Shown here piece after piece: positions 1-8,129 of a stretch of 24,677 nt of DNA (its first letter is position 1; every line of letters starts with the position of its first letter). The stretch comes from Actinomycetes bacterium (GTDB lineage: Bacteria > Actinomycetota > Actinomycetes > Propionibacteriales > Propionibacteriaceae). A program made the position numbers and the translations under genes. Where the stretch lies: positions 1-24,677 of the forward strand of contig JAEZYG010000003.1 of assembly GCA_023419175.1 (NCBI GenBank), given 5' to 3'. The notes under the pieces were generated by a model. That model worked only from the letters and a program-made list of their open reading frames with translations, had not been told where the DNA came from and searched no databases.

Positions 1-542
1 TCATTGACCCGCGTATTGACCTTCGCATCGTATCCAGATGCAACCACAGTTCCCACATAGCGTTTGAAGTGACGCAGATCGTTTCTCGCCTCAATCACAT
101 CGATGGTGCGTTCAACGCCGGCAGCGATCACCTCAGCAGCTTTCAAAGGACGCAAAGGTACCCCAATTCCGCGAGCGAAATCGTCGCCTGTACCGGCAGG
201 TATCACACCCAAGGCCACATTGGAATGGGTGCAGGCATTCAATCCCAAGGAGACCATTCCGTCCCCACCCATCATGATGAGCACATCTCGACGTCGAGGA
301 TCATCGCTTATCGCATTGGCAACGACTGCTTCGGCACGCTCAGCAGCATCTGTGTAGGAGCGGGTGCGGATGAGACGCAATTCCACCTCAGGCATCTTTT
401 CTTTCAGACGTTTCATCACCCTCGGCAAAATCCGACCTGCTCGTCCACGTCCAGCACTCGGATTGACCAAGAGGGTGGCGATAGCCGGTCGGTTCTCAAC
501 GCACATAGAATTGACTTTAGTCCTATCGGGATTTTCCCTCAT
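1..542 (-). CDS. Diacylglycerol kinase-family lipid kinase (3' part beyond left edge)
   Basis: The reverse strand gives an open frame of 180 codons from an ATG at 542 to the window edge, so the C-terminal part is missing. Visible landmarks are an N-terminal strand followed by NPSAGRGRAGR (about residues 27-37), the nucleotide-binding motif GGDGM (about 92-96) and PAGTGDDFARGIG (about 115-127). These are the hallmarks of the DAGK catalytic domain shared by DgkB, YegS and related lipid kinases. Such enzymes phosphorylate diacylglycerol or related lipids at the inner membrane face using ATP. The fifth residue of the usual GGDGT is Met here. The start lies 2 bases after the rsmE stop, so the gene is probably translated with rsmE as the last visible gene of the hrcA-dnaJ-rsmE run. 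The exact lipid substrate cannot be told. A second ATG at codon 13 is a possible alternative start. Confidence 0.85.
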   Translation of the reverse strand, partial: MRENPDRTKVNSMCVENRPAIATLLVNPSAGRGRAGRILPRVMKRLKEKMPEVELRLIRTRSYTDAAERAEAVVANAISDDPRRRDVLIMMGGDGMVSLGLNACTHSNVALGVIPAGTGDDFARGIGVPLRPLKAAEVIAAGVERTIDVIEARNDLRHFKRYVGTVVASGYDAKVNTRVN

Positions 543-544
543 CT

Positions 545-1291
545 TTATGCCGATACCTCAAGGCGCATCCGCGCTAAAGATTGAAGCTGAGCAAGAGCGA
601 TCACGCCTGCACTTGAGGTACGCAAGATCGCATCGCTGAGAAGGACTGGGATACCTCCTGCCCGTGTAAAAATCTCCACTTCTTCATCGCTAATCCCACC
701 TTCAGGTCCGATGATGACCATGATTTCGTCACCTGGATTAGGAAGTGAGATTTCATGAATCCAGCGTGAAGCGCTTTCATGAGCGATGAGAACATAGCGA
801 CAATTGCGGATCCGCTCCACCAGATCTGAGGTGGTGGCATAGGTGATCTCAGGTATGGTGTAGCGACGCGACTGTTTCATGGATTGACGAGCGGTTTTGC
901 GCCATTTTTCCACTCCTTTATCGGATTTCGTCTGCCATTTCACCACCGAGCGGTCAGCTTGCCAGGCGATGATCTCGTCCACTCCTAATTCGGTGAGGGA
1001 TTCCACCGCGATATCGGAACGATCCCCTTTCGCTAGAGCCTGCACCACCGTCCAGCGATAGGGAGAGCAGATCGTAGGCATCTGCTCACATAATTCGACC
1101 AGAATGCTACCTTTGCGAACATCGAGCACAGAGGCTTTCTTTGCATGCCCCTTACCGTCGGCAACGATGATCGTTTCGCCCACCTTAGTGCGTTTGACCA
1201 CCGAGGCGTGACGACCTTCCTCCCCATCAAGCACGATCCGGCTTCCTAGAGGCTGACCTGCTTGATCGGACAGATAACACGCGTCAGTCAT
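545..1291 (-). CDS. rsmE: 16S rRNA (uracil-1498-N3)-methyltransferase RsmE
   Basis: The 248-residue protein has the family's usual size. RsmE is a SPOUT-class enzyme that uses S-adenosylmethionine to methylate N3 of U1498 in helix 44 of 16S rRNA within the 30S subunit. An N-terminal PUA-like part (about 1-70) is followed by the SPOUT domain with ALAKGDRSDIAVESLTELGV (85-104), ARQSMKQSRR (134-143), the cofactor-loop motif IGPEGG (194-199) and ILRTSSAGVIAL (222-233), which replaces the common ILRTETA form. The start ATG shares one base with the dnaJ stop (TGATG), which points to translational coupling. The arrangement dnaJ-rsmE is common in actinobacteria. I see nothing damaged. Confidence 0.94.
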   Translation of the reverse strand: MTDACYLSDQAGQPLGSRIVLDGEEGRHASVVKRTKVGETIIVADGKGHAKKASVLDVRKGSILVELCEQMPTICSPYRWTVVQALAKGDRSDIAVESLTELGVDEIIAWQADRSVVKWQTKSDKGVEKWRKTARQSMKQSRRYTIPEITYATTSDLVERIRNCRYVLIAHESASRWIHEISLPNPGDEIMVIIGPEGGISDEEVEIFTRAGGIPVLLSDAILRTSSAGVIALAQLQSLARMRLEVSA

Positions 1292-2499
1292 CAGGCTCCG
1301 AATGCTTCCCGTAGGCGTTCAAAAAATCCTTTCGCCTCATGAGCTGCTACCGGCTCAGGACCGGATTCCCCACGCAACTCAGCTAATTGTTCTAGCAGAA
1401 CGCGCTGTTCATCACTGAGTTTGGTCGGAGTCTGCACCAGGAAGGTAATCCCCAAATCGCCACGTAGCTTTTCTCCACGGCGATTGGGACGCAAACTCGG
1501 CGCACCCTTACCTTTGACGACGATACGTGTTCCCGGTTGAGTGCCGGGAGGAATATCGACACTGACGTATTTATCCTCATCAGGAGTAGATTCCAATTCC
1601 GCTTCCAAAGTGGCAATCTCAATGCGCGTTCCCAATGCCGCCAGAGTCATGGGGATACGCATCGTCATCTCCAAATTATTCCGATCCCTGGTGAAAACAT
1701 CATGATGATCGACAGAGATCTCGACATAGAGATCTCCCGCAGCTCCCCCACCAGGTCCTACCTCGCCTTGTCCTTGAAGATGAATACGGTTCCCGTTGTC
1801 CACACCGGCTGGAATCTTGACATTCAGCGATCGACGCGAGACCACACGTCCATGGGAGGAACACTCTGCACAAGGATCTGGGATCGTCGTTCCATGTCCT
1901 TGACAGGCTGGACAAGGCTGAGAGGTACGCACCTGTCCAAAAAGAGAGTGTTGAGTGGTGATGACCTCACCACGACCTTGACATTGGGTACATGTGACGG
2001 GAGCTTGTCCAGAGGCTGAGCCATTGCCTTGACAGGTTGGGCAAACGATATAGGAATCGAATTCCACGGTTTTCACCGTGCCGAAGACAGCTTCACCAAG
2101 TGTGAGATGAGCGCCTATGAGCTGATCTTGCCCATGGCGAACACGCGGCTGCGGTCCTCTGGATCGTCCCTGAGAGAACATCGCGCCGAATAGATCACCA
2201 AGATCGAAACCTTGAGAAGTAAAACCACTAAAATTGCCAAATCCCATAGAGCCAAAGGGATCAGAACCTGCCCCCGAGCGTCCGAGAGGGTCACCTCCAC
2301 GATCGTAGACAGCTTTCTTATTGGGATCGGATAAAACCTCATAGGCTTCGTTGAGTTGTTTAAATTTCTCTTCGGCATCTGAGGTCTGTGCCACATCGGG
2401 ATGAACTTTCATCGCCATCTTCCGATAGGCCTTCTTGATCTGTTCCGATGTGGCATCTTTCGACACGCCAAGAATTTCGTAGTAGTCAGGACTGCTCAT
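1291..2499 (-). CDS. dnaJ: Molecular chaperone DnaJ (Hsp40)
   Basis: The 402-residue protein is a type I Hsp40 that delivers unfolded clients to DnaK and stimulates its ATPase. The J domain occupies residues 5-70 with HPD at 33-35. It is followed by a Gly/Phe-rich linker (about 68-115) and a zinc-finger region with CPTCQGNG (153-160), CTQCQGRG (170-177), CPACQGHG (196-203) and CAECSSHG (210-217), then the client-binding C-terminal beta domains. All eight zinc cysteines are present, but the fourth repeat has S-S-H-G in place of the usual xGxG. Position downstream of hrcA marks it as the DnaJ2-type paralogue common in actinobacteria, where another dnaJ usually sits with dnaK-grpE. A purine-rich AGAAGGA lies about 16 bases before the ATG, too far to be a clear ribosome-binding site. 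Overlap with rsmE suggests co-transcription. Confidence 0.94.
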   Translation of the reverse strand: MSSPDYYEILGVSKDATSEQIKKAYRKMAMKVHPDVAQTSDAEEKFKQLNEAYEVLSDPNKKAVYDRGGDPLGRSGAGSDPFGSMGFGNFSGFTSQGFDLGDLFGAMFSQGRSRGPQPRVRHGQDQLIGAHLTLGEAVFGTVKTVEFDSYIVCPTCQGNGSASGQAPVTCTQCQGRGEVITTQHSLFGQVRTSQPCPACQGHGTTIPDPCAECSSHGRVVSRRSLNVKIPAGVDNGNRIHLQGQGEVGPGGGAAGDLYVEISVDHHDVFTRDRNNLEMTMRIPMTLAALGTRIEIATLEAELESTPDEDKYVSVDIPPGTQPGTRIVVKGKGAPSLRPNRRGEKLRGDLGITFLVQTPTKLSDEQRVLLEQLAELRGESGPEPVAAHEAKGFFERLREAFGA

Positions 2500-2897
2500 C
2501 GTCAGTTATCGGTCATCCTTCTCAACTGGATCGCTGTAGTACTCGTCGCCATCGTATCAGCCTTAGTGAAAAGCGAAACAGTGGTGCGCTTCTTTCAATT
2601 GTCTGTTCTGGATATGGATTGCCTGACAGGCTCGTCATAGCTCATCGTTCTCACAGAAGATAACGACGATGTACACAATTTATAGATTTCATTCCTATCC
2701 CCCCAAGATGAGAAATGATCTGTATCGAGATGAAATTCATCTGAAGGATAAGGATGACTTTTCAACCTTTTGTTGAAAAGTCGTGACGGACATAACCCCT
2801 ATCAGCATGAATCTAGATATAAGCAACTATCACCATTCGCTATAGCAGATGAAAGAAATTCCCCACGATCTTTCATCGATAGATCTATCCGACCTTT
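2500..2897. other. 398-base intergenic region between hrcA and dnaJ
   Basis: I find no convincing gene here on either strand; the longest frames are shadows or lack a ribosome-binding site. It carries the 11-bp hairpin listed separately and presumably a dnaJ promoter. A TACGAT-like -10 reads leftward near 2550 without a clear -35. I searched for the CIRCE operator (TTAGCACTC-N9-GAGTGCTAA) and the HspR inverted repeat and saw neither. Confidence 0.6.
2756..2782 (-). terminator. Stem-loop downstream of hrcA
   Basis: GACTTTTCAAC (2756-2766) pairs perfectly with GTTGAAAAGTC (2772-2782) around a 5-base loop. It lies about 115 bases after the hrcA stop on the leftward transcript. No clean U-run follows on either strand, so termination, attenuation before dnaJ or a protein-binding palindrome are all possible. 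The pairing is seen in the sequence; the role is inferred. Confidence 0.4.
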
Positions 2898-3902
2898 CTA
2901 GACAAGGAAACGTCCAAGGTAGTTAGCCACAGCTCGAACCGTAGCGATCGTGGACGGATAGTCCATATAGGTTGGTCCTACAACCCCTAGATTGGCCCAT
3001 CCATCATCGGGGCCATAGGTGCTGGCGACTAATGACGTAGTTTGCAAGGGAGCATAGGGATTTTCTTGGCCGATACGCACCGCAACATCCCCCGGGGATT
3101 CCGCTACAGCCTCTCCCAGTAGACGTAGCAAGACAACCTGTTCTTCTAAAGCTTCCAGAAGCGGACGAATGGAGGCCTCATAGACCCCTCCGAAACGGAC
3201 AAGATTGGGCACACCTGCAACCACCACTTCATCTGAAGGAGTCACCTCGATCAGATCGGATAGGGCAGAAAAAACAGGTTTCCAGCAATCGCTGATATCG
3301 GCTGATTCCACAGCCGCCAATTCGTCACGAGCCTGTCCAAAACCCTTCCCGGACAAGGTGGAATTGAGACGATCTCGCAGACGAGCTAATTCCTCATCGT
3401 CCATTTGCTCAACTGTGATCGTGCGCTGTTCGATACGTCCAGAAGAATCGATGACGATCACCAAAAGACGCTGGGCTTCTAAACTGACCAATTCGATATG
3501 TCGGATGGTCGCAGACGACGCTTTCGGATATTGCACGATCGCTACTTGATGGGTGAGCTGAGCGAGTAACCTGACAGTGCGATGAACCACATCATCTACA
3601 TCGACCGCCCCCTCCATGAAGGTGGTGATGGCTTTACGCTCCATCGCAGATAAGGGTTTTACCGTTGCGAGACGATCGACAAAGAGTCGATATCCCTTAT
3701 CAGTGGGGACACGTCCAGCACTCGTATGGGGTTGTGTGAGATATCCTTCTTCTTCCAAGACAGCCATATCATTGCGTACAGTCGCTGGAGATACGTCAAG
3801 GCCACACCTTTCCACCAACGCCTTGGATCCGACAGGTTCGCGGTGGGAAATATATTCGGTGATGACAGCTCGCAATACATCTAATTTGCGCGTATCCATC
3901 AT
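2898..3902 (-). CDS. hrcA: Heat-inducible transcriptional repressor HrcA
   Basis: HrcA binds CIRCE operators and represses groE/dnaK-type chaperone genes, with GroEL acting as its folding partner. The 334-residue length is normal. The N-terminal winged helix (about 1-75) includes EPVGSKALVERCGLDVSPAT and then VRNDMAVLEEEGYL, with the family motif PHTSAGRVPTDKGYR at about 58-72. A GAF-like domain follows. The C-terminus VANYLGRFLV is the usual one, and the stop is TAG. Two ATG codons stand in a row. The first (3902) is preceded by AAGGGGTGAATAGCG, a good ribosome-binding site. Placement ahead of dnaJ is the standard actinobacterial order, but the 398-base gap to dnaJ is wide for an operon. No CIRCE element is visible upstream, so autoregulation is not supported here. 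Confidence 0.94.
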   Translation of the reverse strand: MMDTRKLDVLRAVITEYISHREPVGSKALVERCGLDVSPATVRNDMAVLEEEGYLTQPHTSAGRVPTDKGYRLFVDRLATVKPLSAMERKAITTFMEGAVDVDDVVHRTVRLLAQLTHQVAIVQYPKASSATIRHIELVSLEAQRLLVIVIDSSGRIEQRTITVEQMDDEELARLRDRLNSTLSGKGFGQARDELAAVESADISDCWKPVFSALSDLIEVTPSDEVVVAGVPNLVRFGGVYEASIRPLLEALEEQVVLLRLLGEAVAESPGDVAVRIGQENPYAPLQTTSLVASTYGPDDGWANLGVVGPTYMDYPSTIATVRAVANYLGRFLV

Positions 3903-3922
3903 CGCTATTCACCCCTTAACTT

Positions 3923-3951
3923 TGTATCCCACCACTGCATATGATCGTCAG
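3923..3951 (-). promoter_or_regulatory. Possible sigma-A-type promoter for hrcA
   Basis: Reading leftward, CTGACG (3951-3946) and GATACA (3928-3923) are separated by 17 bases and lie about 20 bases before the hrcA start. They match the -35 and -10 consensus only partly. The call is an inference from spacing and position. Confidence 0.3.
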
Positions 3952-4007
3952 CCCATGCTACACATCTTTAGACTTCCAGTGGAATGACGATCCGCATATA
4001 GACTCAC

Positions 4008-4778
4008 TCATGTCAACAAAGCGCATACTTCGTCGGCGATTATCGCAGTGATCGCTGCAACCATTGGCGTCTTGGTATCCGATGAAGGGCCATAAGGTGT
4101 TCCATCGATACGGCGTAGAAGTCCACCGCATTCTTCAATCATCAAACCTCCAGGTAGATGATCCCATGGCTTTGGAGATTTATAGATCAAGAAATCCCAT
4201 TGACCATCGAGTAAGAGACCATAATCCACTCCAGCGCACATATTGGCATCGGCGATAGGAGCAATCATCCCACGTGATAATCCATGCCATGCAGACCACG
4301 AGCATGCTCCTTGAGCGCTAGTGCTGTTGAAAGATCGTTCAATTTTTATTCCGTTGCGCCATACCCCAGCTCCACGCTCTGCGATATAGGAAAGGTGACG
4401 TTGAGGTTGCCAAATCCACGATCGAACCGTCTCACCTCGCGATAGCTGGGCGACCATTACCGCATATTTTTCACTTCCTCGAACGAAATTCCCTGTCCCA
4501 TCAATAGGATCGATCGTGAAAGCCGTCTCGGCTTCACCCAAACCGTTGAGCACTGAGGGATCCGCATAGACTGCTTCCTCCCCTACGATCAACGCCTCAG
4601 GATAAAAATCGGCAATCGCCGCGGTGAGATATTTCTCAGCTAACCGATCAGCAACCGTCACATAATCGCCTGGATTCTTCTCGTCGATATCTCCACGCGT
4701 CAAATGGCCAAAACGCGGATTGATCTGCTCATCGGCAACATGGACAATCGCATCAAAGATCTGTTCAGTTGAGGCCAT
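4008..4778 (-). CDS. Inositol monophosphatase-family phosphatase
   Basis: The product of 256 residues belongs to the lithium-sensitive, Mg-dependent phosphatase superfamily (IMPase, CysQ, HisN type). Metal-binding motifs are all visible: D-x-V-T-x-A-D near the N-terminus, GEEA as the Glu of motif one, DPIDGTGNF as motif two, and PWDHLPGGLMIEECGG as motif three. The family removes phosphate from inositol-1-phosphate, histidinol phosphate or related substrates in the cytoplasm; substrate cannot be read from sequence alone. I chose the ATG at 4778 because GAGGGGG stands six bases before it, although the frame is open further upstream. This start lies inside the 3' end of glgX (14-base overlap), so the two are likely co-translated. 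The next gene, hrcA, begins more than 100 bases away behind its own promoter-like sequence. Confidence 0.87.
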   Translation of the reverse strand: MASTEQIFDAIVHVADEQINPRFGHLTRGDIDEKNPGDYVTVADRLAEKYLTAAIADFYPEALIVGEEAVYADPSVLNGLGEAETAFTIDPIDGTGNFVRGSEKYAVMVAQLSRGETVRSWIWQPQRHLSYIAERGAGVWRNGIKIERSFNSTSAQGACSWSAWHGLSRGMIAPIADANMCAGVDYGLLLDGQWDFLIYKSPKPWDHLPGGLMIEECGGLLRRIDGTPYGPSSDTKTPMVAAITAIIADEVCALLT

Positions 4779-7194
4779 TATTTCCCCCTCGAGCGTTAAA
4801 TCTTTCGTCACAGAAAAGAGGTGATTCGTCATTGGCAGCAGCCAATACTGCAATCGACCACGGCTGGACAGTATAGCTATCGGTGATGATATCGCCTTGA
4901 GAGGGAGGCCAACAGTTATCGACAGATTCAGCCCAGGCAGCGGTATCGATAATGCGATGCCATTCCAAATGGGGACGGGAGCTATCAGGTTCTTTCGGCA
5001 CCCGATATTGACCGGCCTCAGCGCTCATATTGATCATGAGCAGATAGTCGGTACCACCGATTGACGAACCGTTGATGAAGACGGTGAGCTGACGTTCCCC
5101 ATCGTCTACAGGTGTTGATAGATCAGGGCGATAGTACAGATAGGAGACGTTATCGCTATCCTTCTTGAAATCCCCCCAAGAACATTGACGTAGCGTTTCG
5201 TCGACGCTACGCAAACGGGCGATATAGTGGGCAAAGCGGAACATCGGGTTGACGCCATCAGGACTATCACAAAGACCGACGACGTCGTAATAGCCTCCCA
5301 CCGATTCATCGTGAGGATCTACTGGCAATTGTGTCGGACGATTGGACACCGCTTGAGCCCAGTTATTCCACATGCCGACTGTATTGAGATTCCATGGATT
5401 GTTATTGCCATTTTGACTACGACCGTATTCATCACCGCTGACGATCATTGGCACACCTCGAGCAAAGAAGGTGACCAGCCAATAATTGCGCCACCTCGTC
5501 CGCCTTAAAGCGTGATCTCCTCCAGAATCCCACGAGAGATTATCATCGCTACCCCCATCGGAAGGGCCGAAAGGATAGGGTTGATCGTTGTCCTTGGCAT
5601 TGAAGCTGACCAGGTCAAACATGGTGAAACCATCGTGGGCCGTAACAAAGTTGATCGATTTTTGAGGTCCTAAATTGTCATTGAAGTGAAGCCAATCCCC
5701 GTTGAATTGATCCATGAAGGCTCTCGCATTGCCATCCCCTTTAAGATAGCGACGCATAGCATCGCGAAAACGCCCATTCCATTCTCCCCAACCCGCTGGG
5801 AAATTGCCGACTTCATATCCCCATAGATCCCAAGCTTCTGCAATTACCTCGATATCTTTCTCCACCGCCATATCGGCAACTCGTCGCAGCAGAGGATGAG
5901 ATGAGAAGAATTGACGCCGAGCCGCCCAATCATCGGGATCAGAGGCGAGAGGAGCACGCCCCAAAACAGTGGCGAGATCGAAACGGAAGCCATCCACACC
6001 CATCTGCTCATGCCAATAGGTCAAGGAGTCGATGACAAGATCGCACATCACACGACGCCCGAAATTCGTCTGATTGGACGATCCAGTCGCTGGATCCATC
6101 ACATAACCTTCAGGAGTCAAGTCGTAATAATGAGTGGTGGCAAATCCACCGAAACAGGTGAAACCGGCTGCATCGATATCACCATCCCAGTTGCCACCTT
6201 CCGCAGTGTGGTTATAGACCACATCGAGATAGACCTCGATACCAGCATCATGAAATGCCTTGACCATCTGTTTAAATTCGCGCGTAGGCCCGCCAGGAGA
6301 TTTGTCATAGGCATAGTCACGGTTCGGCGCAAAGAATCCGATCGTCTGATAACCCCAGTTATTCGTCGTCCCATTGCGATCTCCCATCTGATCGGTATCG
6401 GTCTCGTGGACGGGAAGAAATTCGATGGTATTGATTCCCAAACCAGCAAGATAATCCGCCATCATGGCAGCGCCCGCATAGGTGCCGCGATAGTGATCGG
6501 GAATATTCTTCACCCTAGAAAAACAGGGATGATCACCGAGTAAGTCCTTCAGATGTAGTGAGGATGGGTGCATCGTCAAATTCTTGACATGAGCCTCGTA
6601 AATGCTGGCATCTTGCGCGTTGCGATAGGGATGCTGACCGGTATCTGTTCTGTCGTCAACGATCACACTTTTAGGAGCCCACTGGGCGGTATCAATCGTA
6701 CGGCGCACACGGTCTGCGCACATTCCTCCCCCAGTGCCGAAGATAGAACGATCCACTCCTTTTTCTTTCAAGACAGGACTCATCGGCACATGGGTAATCT
6801 CTCGAGCATAGGGGTCGATCAAGACCTTATTGGGATTGAAGTGATTGCCCTGTTCATCACGATCAGAAATGAAACCTTCAAGGCTCCCCGGTTTCCATTC
6901 CTTCGTCCATATCCAATTGCGTCCCCAAACGCGATATCCATATAAGGAGCCGTGGGCAAGTCCTCGAAGTTGAGCACGCCAACAGCCATCTTCGCATTGA
7001 GCCATCACCACAGTTTCGATGGAATCCGCTTCACACGCTTCAGGAAAGATCTCCAGATGCATCCTGGTTGCTTCTGGTGCATAGACAGCGAATGAGGCGA
7101 TCTGTCGATCGTCGAGATGAGCTCCAAGCGGCCATGCGCCCAACGACCACATCTCAGGAGCAACGGGGACAATCGATGATGGGGAATCACTCAT
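4765..7194 (-). CDS. glgX: GlgX-type glycogen debranching enzyme (GH13)
   Basis: An 809-residue glycoside hydrolase family 13 protein of isoamylase/GlgX type, which cleaves alpha-1,6 branches during glycogen breakdown. An N-terminal CBM48-like beta domain (about 15-110) precedes the TIM barrel. Numbered from the ATG at 7194, the conserved regions are DVVYNH (about 324-329), GFRFDLA with nucleophile Asp406, EVIAEAWD with acid/base Glu453, and FVTAHDG with Asp521. A beta-rich C-terminal domain ends the protein. The start is uncertain: a TTG at 7239 would overlap the DUF3097 stop (TTGA) and add 15 residues, while the ATG at 7194 has no close ribosome-binding site. The gene lies between DUF3097 and hrcA, where many actinobacteria have nothing, so it looks inserted into this housekeeping run together with the phosphatase gene. 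Confidence 0.9.
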   Translation of the reverse strand: MSDSPSSIVPVAPEMWSLGAWPLGAHLDDRQIASFAVYAPEATRMHLEIFPEACEADSIETVVMAQCEDGCWRAQLRGLAHGSLYGYRVWGRNWIWTKEWKPGSLEGFISDRDEQGNHFNPNKVLIDPYAREITHVPMSPVLKEKGVDRSIFGTGGGMCADRVRRTIDTAQWAPKSVIVDDRTDTGQHPYRNAQDASIYEAHVKNLTMHPSSLHLKDLLGDHPCFSRVKNIPDHYRGTYAGAAMMADYLAGLGINTIEFLPVHETDTDQMGDRNGTTNNWGYQTIGFFAPNRDYAYDKSPGGPTREFKQMVKAFHDAGIEVYLDVVYNHTAEGGNWDGDIDAAGFTCFGGFATTHYYDLTPEGYVMDPATGSSNQTNFGRRVMCDLVIDSLTYWHEQMGVDGFRFDLATVLGRAPLASDPDDWAARRQFFSSHPLLRRVADMAVEKDIEVIAEAWDLWGYEVGNFPAGWGEWNGRFRDAMRRYLKGDGNARAFMDQFNGDWLHFNDNLGPQKSINFVTAHDGFTMFDLVSFNAKDNDQPYPFGPSDGGSDDNLSWDSGGDHALRRTRWRNYWLVTFFARGVPMIVSGDEYGRSQNGNNNPWNLNTVGMWNNWAQAVSNRPTQLPVDPHDESVGGYYDVVGLCDSPDGVNPMFRFAHYIARLRSVDETLRQCSWGDFKKDSDNVSYLYYRPDLSTPVDDGERQLTVFINGSSIGGTDYLLMINMSAEAGQYRVPKEPDSSRPHLEWHRIIDTAAWAESVDNCWPPSQGDIITDSYTVQPWSIAVLAAANDESPLFCDERFNARGGNNGLN

Positions 7195-7235
7195 ATAGCG
7201 AAGACTAGCGCCTTCACGTACAGACGGATAGTAAC

Positions 7236-8087
7236 TCAACTCTCACAGTGATCGCTAGTGACGAAATCGATCAATTTTTCCATTTCACGCACGAGGTCGA
7301 TATCGAGATCTTTCCAGGTGGTGACACGAGCCAACATCGCTTTCCAAGCCTGAGCGATATCGCTTTGATCACGATGGGCTAATCCCAAAGCAGCCAATGT
7401 TCCCTTTTTGAAATCGATATCCTTCGGCACATCAGGCCAACGAGAAAAACCTAGAATCTGCGGTTTGATCGCCTGCCAGATATCGATATATCGATGTCCA
7501 GTAATCATGACATAGTCGCTATAGCCGCTCTTTTTCACCTGGGAGACAATTCGATCTTCCTTCGTGCCTTTCAAGAGATGATCGACTAAGACACCGAGAC
7601 GCCGTCCAGGTTCTGGCGCGAAACGATCCACGATGCCAACCAGATCGTCGATACCGGAAAGATATTCAACGACCACTCCCACATGGCGCAGATCATCTCC
7701 CCAGATTTTTTCGACCAATTCCGCATCGTGACGTCCTTCCACATAGATACGGCTTGGCAACGCTACTTTCGCACGGTGGGAAGGCATGTCATATGAGCCA
7801 GAAGCGGTATATCGCGGACGAGATTTTCCTTGACGGGCGGGAATGATCGCTTTTACAGGCTTTCCTTCATAGAGGAAACCAGGTCCTACGGGAAAGGAAC
7901 GACGGCGCTGATGACGATCTTCCAAGACGATCAACCCGTTTTCCCATCCCATGATCTCCCCGACGAAACCTGAAGCGGGATCTTCGAGGATCATACCGAG
8001 AGCGATCACCAGATCGGATGTGCGCGGTTGTAAAGGCGCGCGACGATCGTTGCTGAGCACATCATTACCGTATAGATCCCCTGTCAT
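7236..8087 (-). CDS. DUF3097 family protein
   Basis: A protein of about 283 residues matching the actinobacterial DUF3097 family from memory. The family usually lies beside hemW and hrcA, as here. Features include a small beta-rich N-terminal part, then RIYVEGRHDAELVEKIWGDD (about 112-131) and GVLVDHLLKGTKED (about 165-178), which recall a TOPRIM-like nucleotidyl-transfer fold with a conserved Glu and Asp. ITGHRYIDIWQAIKP follows. No reaction has been assigned to the family as far as I know. GTG at 8090 and ATG at 8087 are both possible starts; the only Shine-Dalgarno-like bases (CAGG) lie directly against them. The gene begins about 40 bases after hemW ends. Confidence 0.85.
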   Translation of the reverse strand: MTGDLYGNDVLSNDRRAPLQPRTSDLVIALGMILEDPASGFVGEIMGWENGLIVLEDRHQRRRSFPVGPGFLYEGKPVKAIIPARQGKSRPRYTASGSYDMPSHRAKVALPSRIYVEGRHDAELVEKIWGDDLRHVGVVVEYLSGIDDLVGIVDRFAPEPGRRLGVLVDHLLKGTKEDRIVSQVKKSGYSDYVMITGHRYIDIWQAIKPQILGFSRWPDVPKDIDFKKGTLAALGLAHRDQSDIAQAWKAMLARVTTWKDLDIDLVREMEKLIDFVTSDHCES

Positions 8088-8129
8088 CACCTGGTGAACA
8101 GTAGCGCACCTATAAGATAGTGTCGATTG

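Noticed and set aside
2708..2776. Rightward 22-codon ATG frame in the hrcA-dnaJ spacer
   Set aside because: No ribosome-binding site, and its 3' end overlaps the hairpin.
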